Positions 1 to 8,705 of a DNA stretch of 64,000 bases are shown in pieces. Every line of letters starts with the position of its first letter. Position 1 is the first letter of the stretch. The translations under genes and the position numbers were made by a program. The notes beneath the pieces were generated by a model, which ran no database searches, was not told the origin of the DNA, and was given only the letters and a program-made list of their open reading frames with translations. Source of the stretch: Mesorhizobium loti R88b (GTDB lineage: Bacteria > Pseudomonadota > Alphaproteobacteria > Rhizobiales > Rhizobiaceae); assembly GCF_013170845.1 (NCBI RefSeq), contig NZ_CP033367.1:1550001-1614000 (forward strand), written 5' to 3'.

Positions 1-2958
1 ACGCTGTTCGAAGCGGCCCTGACGCCACAGCAGGATCGGCTTGGGCGCTTCGGCTTCCGCGGCGGGCGCGTCAGTGGGCGCCTCGACCACCACGGCAGGC
101 TCGTCCGAAACCGCTCCCGTTGCCGGCGCAGCTTCGGCAACAGGCTCCATCGGTGCGGACTCGGCAGATTCGGCTTCCGCCTCTGGCTCGGCGGCAGGTT
201 CAGCAGCAGCGGCGACAGCCTCCGTTGCAGGCCCTTCCTCGGCCGGAGCTTCCGCCTGCTCTTCCGCGACAGGCTCTGCTGCCGTTTCGGCGATGATTTC
301 GGCTGGAGTTTCGACGGCGGCCTCCACGGCAACGGCCGGTTCCGAACCCTCGACGGAGGCCTCCGCAGCTGTATCGATTGCGACCGCTTCGGCTGCCTTG
401 GCCTGCTCGGCGCGGGCGGCCTCTTCCGCCGCAAGCTTTGTAGCGGCGGCTTCGCGTGCGGCGGTATCCTGCGCTTCGAGCCGCGCCTTGACCTCGGCGG
501 GCGGCTTCGGTTCGGCGCGATAGCCCAGGCCCTTCAGGATCTCTTCCATGTCGTCGGCGGTGGCGCCGAGGATCGACATCATCGGCGGCGTCACCATGAA
601 GGACTGGCCGTCATAGGCGCCGTCCGGGCGCTGGCCGAGGCCGGGCTTCCAGTTGGTCGCCGGACGGATCAGGTCGGCCAGCCGCTCCAATATGTCGATA
701 CGCACGGCGCGGCGGCCGAGATTGCGGTAGCCGGCAAGCTTGTAGAAGGCCTTGTCGAAGGTTGGGTCGATGACCACCGAAGTGCGGCCCGACGCCAGCG
801 CATGGACGACGTCGCCAAATCCCGGCTTGTCCTTGCCGTCGTTTTTCAGTGCCCACAGCAGCGTCACCAGTCCGGCGGGTGCGGGCTTGATCAGCGCCGG
901 CACGAAGACATGGTAGGCGCCGAAGCGCACGCCAAGCCGGCGAAGGGCCGCGCGACCTTCCTGGTCGAGCGACTTCATCTCCTCGGCGATGTCACGGCGG
1001 TTGATGAGGCCGAAATTCTCGACCAGCTGGAAGGCGATGCCACGGCCGATGCCGGAAATCTGGTCGGCGTTCTTCAAGTCGACCAGCGGCTTCAGCAGCG
1101 ACTCGATCTGGAAATTGACGAAACGTTCGGCGCGCGCGGCGACCTTGTCGCGCGCCGGGCCGGTCAGTTGTTCGTCGGCCAGCAATATCAGGCGGGGCTT
1201 CAGCGCGTCCTCGCCTGAAACCAGCGTGCCGATCGGCGCGCCGATCCAGCGCAGTGTGCCATCCGAGCCAAGCGCGAGGTCGCCATTGGCGCAAGCGCCG
1301 AAACGTTCGGCGCGCGCCTCGAATTCGGCGGCCAGCGCCTTTTGCGCGGCGGTGCGCACGGCCTTGGCGTCTTCGCCGCCGGCGGTCTGGTCGGCGGTGA
1401 AGCGGAACCCTTGCAACTCGCCGACGTGATGGCCTTCGACAAGGACGGTTCCGGTAGGGCTAATTTCGGCTTCAGGCATGGTATTTTCTCTAAGGCGCCG
1501 CATGAGGACGGAAGTCCTGCGGTCTACGAAGCGTTTCGTCAACCGTTCATGCAGCGCATCCGACAGTCTGTCTTCGATTTCGCGCGTCTTTTCCTGCCAG
1601 TGTGCCTGATCGGCCAGCCAGCCGGGCCGGTTCGACACGAATGTCCAGGTGCGGATCTGAGCAATGCGATGCGACAGCGTGTCGATGTCGCCCTCGGTTG
1701 TGTCGGCGCGGCGCACCTGCTCGGCCATGTAGTTTTCGTCGACATGGCCGTGGCGGGCGAGGTCCATGTAGATCGAGGCGATGAGATCGGCATGCTGGGC
1801 CGGAGCGATCTTCCTGTAATCGGGGAGCGCGCAGGCTTCCCACAGCAGCGCCACGCGCTCGGCATCGGTGGCGAGCGCGCGGATATCTCCATCGCGTGAC
1901 AGATATTCAAGCGCCTGCGCATCGACGGCCGGCAGCGCGCGCGTCAGCCCTTCGACAGGCGCATTGGTCTCGATCGAGCGCTTCAGCGCATCGAGGCTGG
2001 CGAAATCGAAATGGGCGGTGCGCCACTGCAGCACCTTCACCGGCTCGAAATCATGGCCTTCGATCTTCTTGACCAGGTCCTCGTCGAGCGGATCGACCTG
2101 GCCGGTGACGCCAAAAGTGCCGTCGCGCAGATGACGGCCGGCACGACCGGCGATCTGGCCGAGTTCAGCAGCCGTCAGATTGCGATACTGGTAGCCGTCG
2201 AATTTACGATTCTGGGCAAAGGCGACATGGTCGAGATCAAGGTTGAGGCCCATGCCGATGGCGTCGGTGGCAATGAGATAGTCGACATCGCCCGACTGGA
2301 ACAGCGCCACCTGCGCGTTGCGGGTGCGTGGCGAGAGCGCACCGAGTACGACGGCCGCTCCACCCTGCTGGCGACGGATCAGCTCGGCGATGGCATAGAC
2401 CTCGTCGGCGGAGAAGGCGACGATCGCGGTACGCCGTGGCAGGCGGGTCAACTTCTTCGAACCGGAATAGGCGAGATGCGACAGCCGCGGCCGCGTCACC
2501 ACCGAGACGCCCTTCAGCAGGCGCTGCAGGATGCCGTGCATGGTGGCCGCGCCCAAGAGCAGCGTTTCCTGCCGGCCGCGCAGATGCAGGATGCGGTCGG
2601 TGAATATGTGGCCGCGCTCGAGGTCGCCGGCGAGCTGCACCTCGTCGATGGCGACGAAGGCGGCGTCAGTCTGGCGCGGCATGGCTTCGACTGTGCAGAC
2701 CGAATATTTCGCGCCCGGCGGCTGGATCTTCTCCTCGCCGGTGATCAGCGCGACCTTGTGGGCACCGACCTTCTCGCAGACACGGGCGTAGACTTCTCGG
2801 GCCAGCAGCCTGAGCGGCAGGCCGATCACGCCGGTTTCGTGCGCCACCATGCGCTCGATGGCCAGATGGGTCTTGCCGGTGTTGGTCGGCCCAAGCACGG
2901 CGGTCACGTCGCGGCCCGACAGGATCAGCGGCTCGGTGTGTTTCGGCTGGATGTTCAT
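1..2958 (-). CDS. Suv3-like ATP-dependent helicase, C-terminus cut by window edge
   Basis: This is a superfamily 2 nucleic-acid helicase of the Suv3 type, probably acting in RNA metabolism. From the chosen start the protein begins MNIQPKHTEPL and soon shows Walker A GPTNTGKTH, then a DEVQ box (AIDEVQLAGD), a motif III-like LLGAATMHG and motif VI QIAGRAGRH. After the helicase core comes a long C-terminal region. The final part visible here, about 150 residues, is low-complexity Ala/Glu/Pro/Val sequence continuing off the window edge, so the C-terminus is missing. The start ATG at 2956-2958 puts Walker A about 20 residues in, as is usual. No gene lies immediately upstream. Family assignment is confident; the cellular substrate is not known from sequence. 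Confidence 0.9.
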   Translation of the reverse strand, partial: MNIQPKHTEPLILSGRDVTAVLGPTNTGKTHLAIERMVAHETGVIGLPLRLLAREVYARVCEKVGAHKVALITGEEKIQPPGAKYSVCTVEAMPRQTDAAFVAIDEVQLAGDLERGHIFTDRILHLRGRQETLLLGAATMHGILQRLLKGVSVVTRPRLSHLAYSGSKKLTRLPRRTAIVAFSADEVYAIAELIRRQQGGAAVVLGALSPRTRNAQVALFQSGDVDYLIATDAIGMGLNLDLDHVAFAQNRKFDGYQYRNLTAAELGQIAGRAGRHLRDGTFGVTGQVDPLDEDLVKKIEGHDFEPVKVLQWRTAHFDFASLDALKRSIETNAPVEGLTRALPAVDAQALEYLSRDGDIRALATDAERVALLWEACALPDYRKIAPAQHADLIASIYMDLARHGHVDENYMAEQVRRADTTEGDIDTLSHRIAQIRTWTFVSNRPGWLADQAHWQEKTREIEDRLSDALHERLTKRFVDRRTSVLMRRLRENTMPEAEISPTGTVLVEGHHVGELQGFRFTADQTAGGEDAKAVRTAAQKALAAEFEARAERFGACANGDLALGSDGTLRWIGAPIGTLVSGEDALKPRLILLADEQLTGPARDKVAARAERFVNFQIESLLKPLVDLKNADQISGIGRGIAFQLVENFGLINRRDIAEEMKSLDQEGRAALRRLGVRFGAYHVFVPALIKPAPAGLVTLLWALKNDGKDKPGFGDVVHALASGRTSVVIDPTFDKAFYKLAGYRNLGRRAVRIDILERLADLIRPATNWKPGLGQRPDGAYDGQSFMVTPPMMSILGATADDMEEILKGLGYRAEPKPPAEVKARLEAQDTAAREAAATKLAAEEAARAEQAKAAEAVAIDTAAEASVEGSEPAVAVEAAVETPAEIIAETAAEPVAEEQAEAPAEEGPATEAVAAAAEPAAEPEAEAESAESAPMEPVAEAAPATGAVSDEPAVVVEAPTDAPAAEAEAPKPILLWRQGRFEQR

Positions 2959-3307
2959 CGGTCTGGAAATAAGGCTTTCTGGCCTCTGTTTGTCGGGAGC
3001 GTGCCTTGGGTGGCGCGTATGACAGGCGACACATAGGGATTTCGGGGGGAAAGCGAAAGCGGAATGTTCCGTCGGCGGCGAGAAGGGTCTGTGTCAAGCT
3101 CCAAAATGGTCGCTGATTAAGAGTTGGAACGAGTCTGGAACGAAACGGCGACGAATCAGTGACTCCCGCAGATTCAGCTTTTGTTCACGGCTACATGTGG
3201 ATTTCGTGACCGTGAGTCTCACCACATGCTGAATCACCGAACTGGCCCGTTTTATGCTGGGCGATGTTCGTCCTTAACCTTTGCCGGGAAACGAAGGAAA
3301 TGACGCG

Positions 3308-3388
3308 ATGCTCTTCACCCAAGATTATGAAATTGTTAATCTTTCTGAATTGGGTGTTAAGGCATTGCAGGCGATTCCGGGCCATTAA
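3308..3388 (+). CDS. Possible 26-residue peptide (doubtful)
   Basis: An ATG preceded by AAGGAAAT at a workable distance opens a 26-codon frame beginning MLFTQDYEIVNLSEL and ending TAA. Its composition, with D, E, Y and N and few of the Arg/Ala runs usual in chance frames of G+C-rich DNA, is more protein-like than the overlapping frames. I recognise no family. It could be a small protein, a remnant of a longer gene or chance. Confidence 0.2.
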   Translation: MLFTQDYEIVNLSELGVKALQAIPGH

Positions 3389-3615
3389 CGTTAATTTCCG
3401 CTCAGAGCCGGAACGAATAGGCGACAAAGCAGCACCGGCGGTATTTTCCCGTTTTGTTCCGCCGATATCTTGTATTGTGAACAGCTTATCCACCGACAAT
3501 CCACAGGCTTGACCACAGGGTTCGCACAGGCGGCCCTGCCGGCGTTAACCTTTGCGTGCCGGATTGGATCATCGCGTCGCAGCGGGGCGTTTCGAGAGCC
3601 CAAAGCATCAGATAA

Positions 3616-3639
3616 AGCGGACCGGTTTCCCGGTCCGCT
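3616..3639 (-). terminator. Rho-independent terminator of phbA-phbB
   Basis: A perfect 10-bp stem (AGCGGACCGG paired with CCGGTCCGCT) closes a four-base loop, which reads GAAA on the minus strand. It is followed on that strand by the T-rich TTTATCT. It lies 27 bases past the phbB stop, so it should end the phbA-phbB transcript. Confidence 0.85.
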
Positions 3640-3666
3640 CGTTACAGCCAGAAGCCGTTGAATGTC

Positions 3667-4392
3667 TCAGGCGAAGTACTGGCCGCCATTGGCTGTTATG
3701 GTCGAGCCGGTGATGAAGCCGGCATCCTCGGAAGCGAGGAAGACGACGCAGCGCGCGATCTCTTCCGGTTCGCCGAGGCGGCCAACCGGGATCTGCGGGA
3801 TGATGCGCTCGTTGAGCACCTTCTCGTCGATCGCCTTGACCATTTCGGTGGCGATGTAGCCGGGGCAGATGACGTTAACGGTGATGCCCGCACGGGCACC
3901 TTCCTGGGCGAGAGCCTTCGAGAAGCCGATGTCGCCGGCTTTGGCGGCGGAATAGTTGACCTGGCCAGCCTGGCCCTTCTGGCCGTTGATCGAGGAGATG
4001 GTGATGACGCGGCCGAACTTGCGGTCGCGCATGCCGCCCCACAGCGGATGCGTCATGTTGAAGACGCCGGAAAGGTTGGTGTCGATGACTTCTTTCCACT
4101 GCTCGCGCGTGATCTTGTGGAACATGGCGTCGCGGGTGATGCCGGCATTGTTGACCAGCACCGAGACCGGGCCGAGGTCGGCCTCGACCTGCTTGATGCC
4201 GGCGGCGCAAGCGTCATAGTCGGCGACCGACCATTTGTAGACCGGAATGCCGGTCTCGGCCTTGAACTTCGCCGCCGCCTCGTCATTGCCGGCATAGTTC
4301 GCGGCAACCGAATAGCCGGTGGCTTTCAAAGCGATCGAGATCGCCGCGCCGATGCCGCGCGATCCACCCGTGACGATTGCAACCTTGGTCAT
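3667..4392 (-). CDS. phbB: Acetoacetyl-CoA reductase
   Basis: This is the NADPH-dependent short-chain dehydrogenase that reduces acetoacetyl-CoA to (R)-3-hydroxybutyryl-CoA, the second step of polyhydroxybutyrate synthesis. The protein begins MTKVAIVTGGSRGIG (the Rossmann TGxxxGxG motif), has NNAG near residue 87, a catalytic serine in ITISSINGQKGQ and the YxxxK pair in NYSAAKAG, and ends NGGQYFA. At 241 residues it matches the family length. The start at 4392 follows GGGAGGAAAT; the longer open frame reaching 4434 lacks such a site. It lies 122 bases after phbA, the gap being filled by a heptad repeat, and is followed by a strong terminator. Confidence 0.95.
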   Translation of the reverse strand: MTKVAIVTGGSRGIGAAISIALKATGYSVAANYAGNDEAAAKFKAETGIPVYKWSVADYDACAAGIKQVEADLGPVSVLVNNAGITRDAMFHKITREQWKEVIDTNLSGVFNMTHPLWGGMRDRKFGRVITISSINGQKGQAGQVNYSAAKAGDIGFSKALAQEGARAGITVNVICPGYIATEMVKAIDEKVLNERIIPQIPVGRLGEPEEIARCVVFLASEDAGFITGSTITANGGQYFA

Positions 4393-4413
4393 ATTTCCTC
4401 CCTTTGGTCGGAA

Positions 4414-4508
4414 GAGTGAGTAGGGAGTAGCCAATAGCGAGTAGGGATTTGGCGTCCCGCCGCGCTGAAGCCATTCTTCCCTATTCGCTACTCCCTATTC
4501 ACTACTCA
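4414..4508. repeat. Heptad TAG inverted-repeat element inside the phb operon
   Basis: The gap between phbA and phbB holds five successive 7-mers (GAGTGAG, TAGGGAG, TAGCCAA, TAGCGAG, TAGGGAT; 4414-4448). A facing arm of four 7-mers (CTATTCG, CTACTCC, CTATTCA, CTACTCA; 4481-4508) follows after about 32 bases. The right arm read on the other strand again gives TAG every seven bases, so the two arms can pair imperfectly. A related element is at 29034-29168. It would be transcribed as a hairpin in the phbA-phbB mRNA. Confidence 0.75.
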
Positions 4509-4514
4509 CTTTTT

Positions 4515-5699
4515 TCAGAGTGCTTCGATGCACAGGGCGACGCCCATGCCGCCGCCGATGCACAGGGTGGCGAGGCCCTTCTTGGCGCCGCGGCGCCGCA
4601 TCTCGTAGACAAGCGTGTTGAAGATGCGGGCGCCCGAGGCGCCGATCGGATGGCCGATGGCGATGGCGCCGCCATTGACGTTGACGATCGAGGGATCCCA
4701 GCCCATGTCCTTGTTGACCGCGCAGGCCTGCGCGGCGAAAGCCTCGTTGGCCTCGACCAGATCAAGATCGCCGACCGACCAGCCAGCCTTTTCCAGCGCC
4801 TTGCGCGAGGCAGGAATGGGTCCGGTGCCCATGATCGCCGGATCGACGCCGGCGGTTGCCCAGGAGACGATGCGCGCCAGCGGGGTGATGCCGCGCCTTG
4901 CGGCTTCCGCTTCGCTCATCAGCAGCGCGCCGGCCGCGCCATCATTGATGCCGGAAGCGTTGGCGGCGGTCACGGTGCCGTCCTTGTCGAAGGCCGGCTT
5001 CAGCTTGGTCATGGCATCGATCGTTGCGCCGTGGCGGATGTATTCGTCCTGGTCGACAATGGTGTCGCCCTTCTTGCCCTTGATGGTGAAGGCAACGATC
5101 TCGTCCTTGAACTTGCCGGCCTTCTGCGCGGCCTCGGCCTTGTTCTGCGAGGCCAGTGCGAACTGGTCCTGGTCGTCACGCGTGATCTGGAACTGGCGCG
5201 CGACGTTCTCGGCGGTGTTGCCCATGTGATAGCCGTTGAAGGCATCCCACAGCCCGTCCTTGATCATGGTGTCGATCATCTTGTAGTCGCCCATCTTGAC
5301 GCCCGCGCGAAGGTGCTCGGCGTGTGGCGACAGCGACATCGACTCCTGGCCGCCGGCGATGATCACCTTGGCGTCACCGGTGGCGATCTGCTGCATGCCG
5401 AGCGCAATGGCGCGCAGGCCCGAGCCGCAAACCTGGTTGAGGCCCCAGGCAGTGGTTTCCTTGGGCAGGCCGGCAATGATCGAGGCCTGGCGGGCCGGGT
5501 TCTGGCCTTGGGCCGCGGTCAGCACCTGACCGAGGATCACCTCGTCAACTTCGGCGGCCTCGACACCGGCGCGCGACAAAAGCTCCTTGATGACGACGGC
5601 GCCGAGTTCATGCGCCGGGGTGGCCGCGAAAGCACCGTTGAAAGATCCAACGGCCGTGCGCGCGGCACTGGCGACAACGATGGAATTGGCAGAGGACAT
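4515..5699 (-). CDS. phbA: Acetyl-CoA acetyltransferase (beta-ketothiolase)
   Basis: This thiolase condenses two acetyl-CoA into acetoacetyl-CoA, the first step of polyhydroxybutyrate synthesis. The protein starts [18 protein letters not shown]. It carries the nucleophilic cysteine in [10 protein letters not shown] near residue 89, the NEAFA motif, [16 protein letters not shown] with its active-site histidine, and the second cysteine in TLCIGGGMG close to the end. The 394-residue length is typical. The start at 5699 follows GGAGAAGAAA; an upstream in-frame ATG would add 13 residues not usual in the family. It is the first gene of phbA-phbB and is divergent from phaR, with about 300 bases between. 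Confidence 0.95.
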   Translation of the reverse strand: MSSANSIVVASAARTAVGSFNGAFAATPAHELGAVVIKELLSRAGVEAAEVDEVILGQVLTAAQGQNPARQASIIAGLPKETTAWGLNQVCGSGLRAIALGMQQIATGDAKVIIAGGQESMSLSPHAEHLRAGVKMGDYKMIDTMIKDGLWDAFNGYHMGNTAENVARQFQITRDDQDQFALASQNKAEAAQKAGKFKDEIVAFTIKGKKGDTIVDQDEYIRHGATIDAMTKLKPAFDKDGTVTAANASGINDGAAGALLMSEAEAARRGITPLARIVSWATAGVDPAIMGTGPIPASRKALEKAGWSVGDLDLVEANEAFAAQACAVNKDMGWDPSIVNVNGGAIAIGHPIGASGARIFNTLVYEMRRRGAKKGLATLCIGGGMGVALCIEAL

Positions 5700-5847
5700 T
5701 TTCTTCTCCAGACTTCGAGCTGTCGTGTTTTTGGGCATTGTTGGGGACTTTTCTTGCCCTTTCCATGATCCAAGTCAAACCGGAAATGGGCATGGCGCCC
5801 ATGCGCCGCAAGCAGGCCGCATGTTGCCATGGAGGCGGTCCTTGCAT

Positions 5848-5907
5848 TGCTGCGCAGCATATTGTGCCCGCCCTGCAGCATTAAATGATGCCGCACTGCA
5901 CAAACTG
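5848..5907. promoter_or_regulatory. TGC-rich sites, putative PhaR operator
   Basis: The intergenic DNA between divergent phbA and phaR contains a perfect 12-bp palindrome, TGCTGCGCAGCA (5848-5859), then CCCTGCAGCA, and a TGC-rich stretch from 5889 to 5907 (TGCCGCACTGC, then CACAAACTGC). PhaR proteins of Paracoccus and relatives bind TGC-rich sequences of the CTGC-N3/4-GCAG type. The match and the position next to phaR suggest autoregulation. This is inference from sequence. Confidence 0.5.
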
Positions 5908-6001
5908 CTTGGAATTATGACGCTTTTGCGCATATCCTTTGAAAAGGCGCAATCGTTACCGGCTGCTTACTCAGGCCAGCCGGTGTCCGGGGAGGATGCA
6001 G

Positions 6002-6610
6002 ATGGCCGCAAAAGACGACCCGATCATTATCAAGAAATACGCCAATCGCCGCCTCTATAATACGGGGACGAGCACCTATGTGACGCTCGAGGATCTGGCC
6101 GAGATGGTCAAGAAGGGCGAGGAGTTCACCGTCCAGGACGCCAAGACCGGCGATGACATCACGCATCCGGTGCTGACGCAGATCATTTTCGAACTGGAGA
6201 ACAAGGATGGGCAGAACATGCTGCCGATCCCGTTCCTGCGCCAGTTGATCGCCTATTATGGCGACCAGATGCAGATGATCGTGCCGAGCTTCCTCGAACA
6301 GTCGATGCTGGCCTTTTCCAAGGAGCAGGAGCGCTTTCGCGAGCAGATGAAGGGCGCCATCGGCAAGTCGCCGCTCGACGTGATGAAGATTGCGACGCCG
6401 ATCAAGGCGCTGGAAGAGCAGACGCGCCGCAACATGGAAATGTTCCAGAATGCGATGCGGCTGTTCACGCCGTTCCCGCCAGCCGGCTCCACGCCAGCCG
6501 CGGCTCCCGCCGAGCCGGCCAAGAAGGAAACGCCGGAGAAACCCGACGACCTTCAGGAGCTGAAGAGCCAGATCGCGGCCATGCAGCGCAAACTCGACAC
6601 GATGTCGTGA
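6002..6610 (+). CDS. phaR: Polyhydroxyalkanoate synthesis repressor PhaR
   Basis: This DNA-binding regulator senses PHB and represses granule-associated genes; in rhizobia it also affects carbon flux. The N-terminal domain is distinctive: IIIKKYANRRLYNTGTSTYV, followed by LEDLAEMVKKGEEFTVQDAK, then the accumulation-associated domain (QIIFELENK, MLPIPFLRQLI). The C-terminal part is a proline/alanine linker and a short coiled-coil-like end (LQELKSQIAAMQRKLD). I took the ATG at 6002 because GGAGG at 5991-5995 has correct spacing; an ATG at 5996 directly abuts it. The protein has 202 residues. It is divergent from phbA, the usual rhizobial arrangement. Confidence 0.93.
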   Translation: MAAKDDPIIIKKYANRRLYNTGTSTYVTLEDLAEMVKKGEEFTVQDAKTGDDITHPVLTQIIFELENKDGQNMLPIPFLRQLIAYYGDQMQMIVPSFLEQSMLAFSKEQERFREQMKGAIGKSPLDVMKIATPIKALEEQTRRNMEMFQNAMRLFTPFPPAGSTPAAAPAEPAKKETPEKPDDLQELKSQIAAMQRKLDTMS

Positions 6611-6657
6611 GCAGGCAGCCGGTCAGGCGTAGCGTTTAGGTCAAATCCGGCCGTGCG

Positions 6658-7125
6658 TTACCCGTCGATCGTCATCTGCCACAATTCCCAGATATCGTCG
6701 GCCCGCCCGTCGAGCGAGCGATAGAAAGCCTTGGCCGGCATGTTGGATTTCAGCACCGTCCATTTGATGGCGGATGCGCCAATGTCTGCGGCGTATCGGC
6801 GAAGCCGTTCAACAAGCAGATGGCCGACCGACATGCCGCGCGCCGCCTCGGCGACATAAAGTTCCTTAAGCCAGACGACAGGCTTCAGATCGTAAGTCCA
6901 GGGGATGATGTAGTGGACGGCGATGCCGACGATAACGTCCTTTCGCTCCGCCACAAACACAACGAAGCGGGGCGATGGCCCCAGCCCATGCGTGATCAGG
7001 TCGGCCTCGGTGACGCGGAACTTGTCGTCATAGCCCTCGAAGACCGCGAGTGCCCGCATGAGGACCAGCACCGCGCCGACATCCCGCCGCTCGAACGGAC
7101 GGACGGTAATCGCCGCGTTGCGCAT
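6658..7125 (-). CDS. GNAT-family N-acetyltransferase
   Basis: This 155-residue protein has the Gcn5-related acetyltransferase fold, using acetyl-CoA to acetylate an unidentified substrate. It starts MRNAAITVRPFERRDVG. The body contains FVVFVAERKDVIVGIAVHY and the strand-loop LKELYVAEAARGMSVGHLL, where ARGMSVG occupies the pyrophosphate-binding Q/RxxGxG/A position. A late K(S)NMPAKAFYRSL matches the usual N-x2-A-x2-FY motif of the family. An in-frame upstream extension to 7257 is arginine-rich and has no good ribosome site. It lies 58 bases downstream of the rhodanese gene and may share its transcript. Confidence 0.8.
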   Translation of the reverse strand: MRNAAITVRPFERRDVGAVLVLMRALAVFEGYDDKFRVTEADLITHGLGPSPRFVVFVAERKDVIVGIAVHYIIPWTYDLKPVVWLKELYVAEAARGMSVGHLLVERLRRYAADIGASAIKWTVLKSNMPAKAFYRSLDGRADDIWELWQMTIDG

Positions 7126-7183
7126 GTCTTTTTGTCCTCGTTGCCGATCTTGTCTGGTTGGCGCACGGGCCTCGGGCTGGCGA

Positions 7184-7603
7184 TCATGCGCGCAAGACAC
7201 CAGGCTCCTTGCCTGAAGCGAAGGGGAGATCTTCGTCCTGCCAGCCTGAAATGCCACCGATCATGATCTTAACCGGCCGGCCGAGACCGGCCAGCTTGAA
7301 GGCCGCCCGGTCCGCGCCATTGCAATGCGGTCCGGCGCAATAGACGACGAACAGCGTGCCTGCCGGCCATTGTGCCATCCGCTTTGCATTGATTTCGCGG
7401 TGCGGCAGATGCAGCGCGCCGGGCACATGGCGGCGTTCATAGGCTTCCGGAGAACCGACCACATGCAGAAGGACAAAGTCCGGCTCTCCGCCGCGCAGCG
7501 CTGCTGCGACGTCGGAGCAATCGGTCTCGACGGAAAGCCGGCGCAAAAAGTGGTCCCGGGCAATCTCCGGCGATGCCGCTGCAATGTCCGTCACGTAGCT
7601 CAT
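7184..7603 (-). CDS. Rhodanese-domain protein
   Basis: This single rhodanese-domain protein of 139 residues is a probable sulfurtransferase or sulfur-relay protein in the cytoplasm. The entry motif FVLLHVVGSPEAYERRHVPGALHLPH matches the rhodanese fold (split here: FVLLHVVGSPEAY then ERRHVPGALHLPH). The active-site loop YCAGPHCNGADRAA gives the expected cysteine, and GGISGWQDE near the end matches the closing GG-xx-W motif. The ATG at 7603 follows GGAGAT. It is divergent from the FtrA-type regulator 88 bases away, which is likely its regulator. Confidence 0.88.
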   Translation of the reverse strand: MSYVTDIAAASPEIARDHFLRRLSVETDCSDVAAALRGGEPDFVLLHVVGSPEAYERRHVPGALHLPHREINAKRMAQWPAGTLFVVYCAGPHCNGADRAAFKLAGLGRPVKIMIGGISGWQDEDLPFASGKEPGVLRA

Positions 7604-7691
7604 TCTCGTATCTCCATTGCTGATGCGACGGAGATAAAGCACCCGGGCAGGGTGATTGCAGCTGGCAGCTTTGCCATATATCGTCAAGATC

Positions 7692-8690
7692 ATGCCAAAT
7701 CTTCCGCCCGCCAATCCGCGCCCTGCCAACCCTCTTGTCGTTGCCGTTGCCTATGACGGCTTATGCACGTTCGAGTTTGGTGTGGTGGTTGAAGTCTTTG
7801 CCTTGCCCAGGCCGGAAATGGGCGAGGATTGGTACCGTTTTGCGGTTGCCGGGATCGACCCCGGTGAAATGCGCGCGCTGGGCGGCGTGCGCATCGTCGC
7901 TGATGGCGGTACGGATCTGATCGGCCAGGCCGATACAGTGGTCGTGCCTGGATGGCGCGGACCAGATGCCCCCGTGCCGCCGTCGCTGATCGAGGCGCTT
8001 CGGAAGGCAAACGAGAAGGGTGCTCGAATTCTTTCGATCTGTTCTGGCGTCTTCGTGCTTGCCGCCGCCGGACTGCTTGCAGGCAAAAGAGCGACCACAC
8101 ATTGGCGCTATAGCGAGAAACTGAGGGAGATGTATCCCGACATCACCGTGGTCCCGGACGTTTTGTACATCGATGAGGGAAATGTGCTGACATCGGCCGG
8201 CAGCGCTGCCGGCATCGATCTCTGCCTGCATCTGGTGCGGCGCGACTTCGGCACCAAGGCGGCCAACATGGTGGCGCGACGCCTGGTTGTGCCGCCGCAC
8301 CGCGACGGCGGTCAGGCGCAGTATGTCGAGAGTTCCGTTCCGGAGCCGCACGAACGCAGCCGGCTGGGTCCCTTGATCGACAGAATGCGTGCCAATATTT
8401 CCGCCGAATATCCCGTCGCTGTCCTGGCGGACCTGGCCGGGATGAGCGAGCGGACATTCCTGCGCCGGTTCGCGGCCGCAACCGGCGTCACGCCGGCGCG
8501 CTGGCTGCTCTCGGAGCGGCTTTCGCGAGCGCGCACACTGCTGGAAGATACGGCCATGCCGATCGAGCGGATTGCCGAGACCGCCGGATTTGGCGCGGCG
8601 GGGACCTTGCGTCATCACTTCCGTCAGCAGTTCTCCACGACGCCCGCTGCGTATCGTGCGCGGTTCGGGACCAATGCCAAGTCCGCCTGA
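7692..8690 (+). CDS. ftrA: GlxA/FtrA-type AraC-family transcriptional regulator
   Basis: This 332-residue regulator has an N-terminal DJ-1/PfpI-like domain (AYDGLCTFEFGVVVEVF; ILSICSGVFVLAAAGLL with the nucleophile-elbow cysteine; TTHWRY) and a C-terminal AraC-type DNA-binding domain. The latter has two helix-turn-helix units: VAVLADLAGMSERTFLRRFA and PIERIAETAGFGAAGTLRHH. These are the features of FtrA-type regulators. The start at 7692 (MPNLPPANP) is preferred to an in-frame ATG at 7656. The divergent rhodanese gene shares the 88-base promoter region and is the obvious target. The inducer is unknown. Confidence 0.85.
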   Translation: MPNLPPANPRPANPLVVAVAYDGLCTFEFGVVVEVFALPRPEMGEDWYRFAVAGIDPGEMRALGGVRIVADGGTDLIGQADTVVVPGWRGPDAPVPPSLIEALRKANEKGARILSICSGVFVLAAAGLLAGKRATTHWRYSEKLREMYPDITVVPDVLYIDEGNVLTSAGSAAGIDLCLHLVRRDFGTKAANMVARRLVVPPHRDGGQAQYVESSVPEPHERSRLGPLIDRMRANISAEYPVAVLADLAGMSERTFLRRFAAATGVTPARWLLSERLSRARTLLEDTAMPIERIAETAGFGAAGTLRHHFRQQFSTTPAAYRARFGTNAKSA

Positions 8691-8705
8691 CGATTTCGTC
8701 CGCTG

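Larger units (their letters stand above)
2959..3666. other. Gene-poor intergenic stretch
   Basis: About 700 bases separate the helicase start from the 3' end of phbB. The stretch is more A+T-rich than its neighbours, especially 3260-3520. Open frames here are short, overlap on both strands and look like no protein I know. It holds the terminator-like hairpin at 3616-3639 and a possible 26-codon peptide at 3308-3388. A single near-match to a DnaA box lies at 3486-3494. The helicase promoter must lie in the left part, but I cannot pick one convincing -35/-10 pair. Confidence 0.6.

Noticed and set aside
41..523. An Ala/Ser-rich frame on the plus strand
   Set aside because: It mirrors the low-complexity Ala/Glu tail of the helicase on the other strand.
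3486..3494. A DnaA-box-like TTATCCACC, considered as part of an origin
   Set aside because: Only one near-match, no cluster, and no dnaA, dnaN, hemE or parAB gene nearby.
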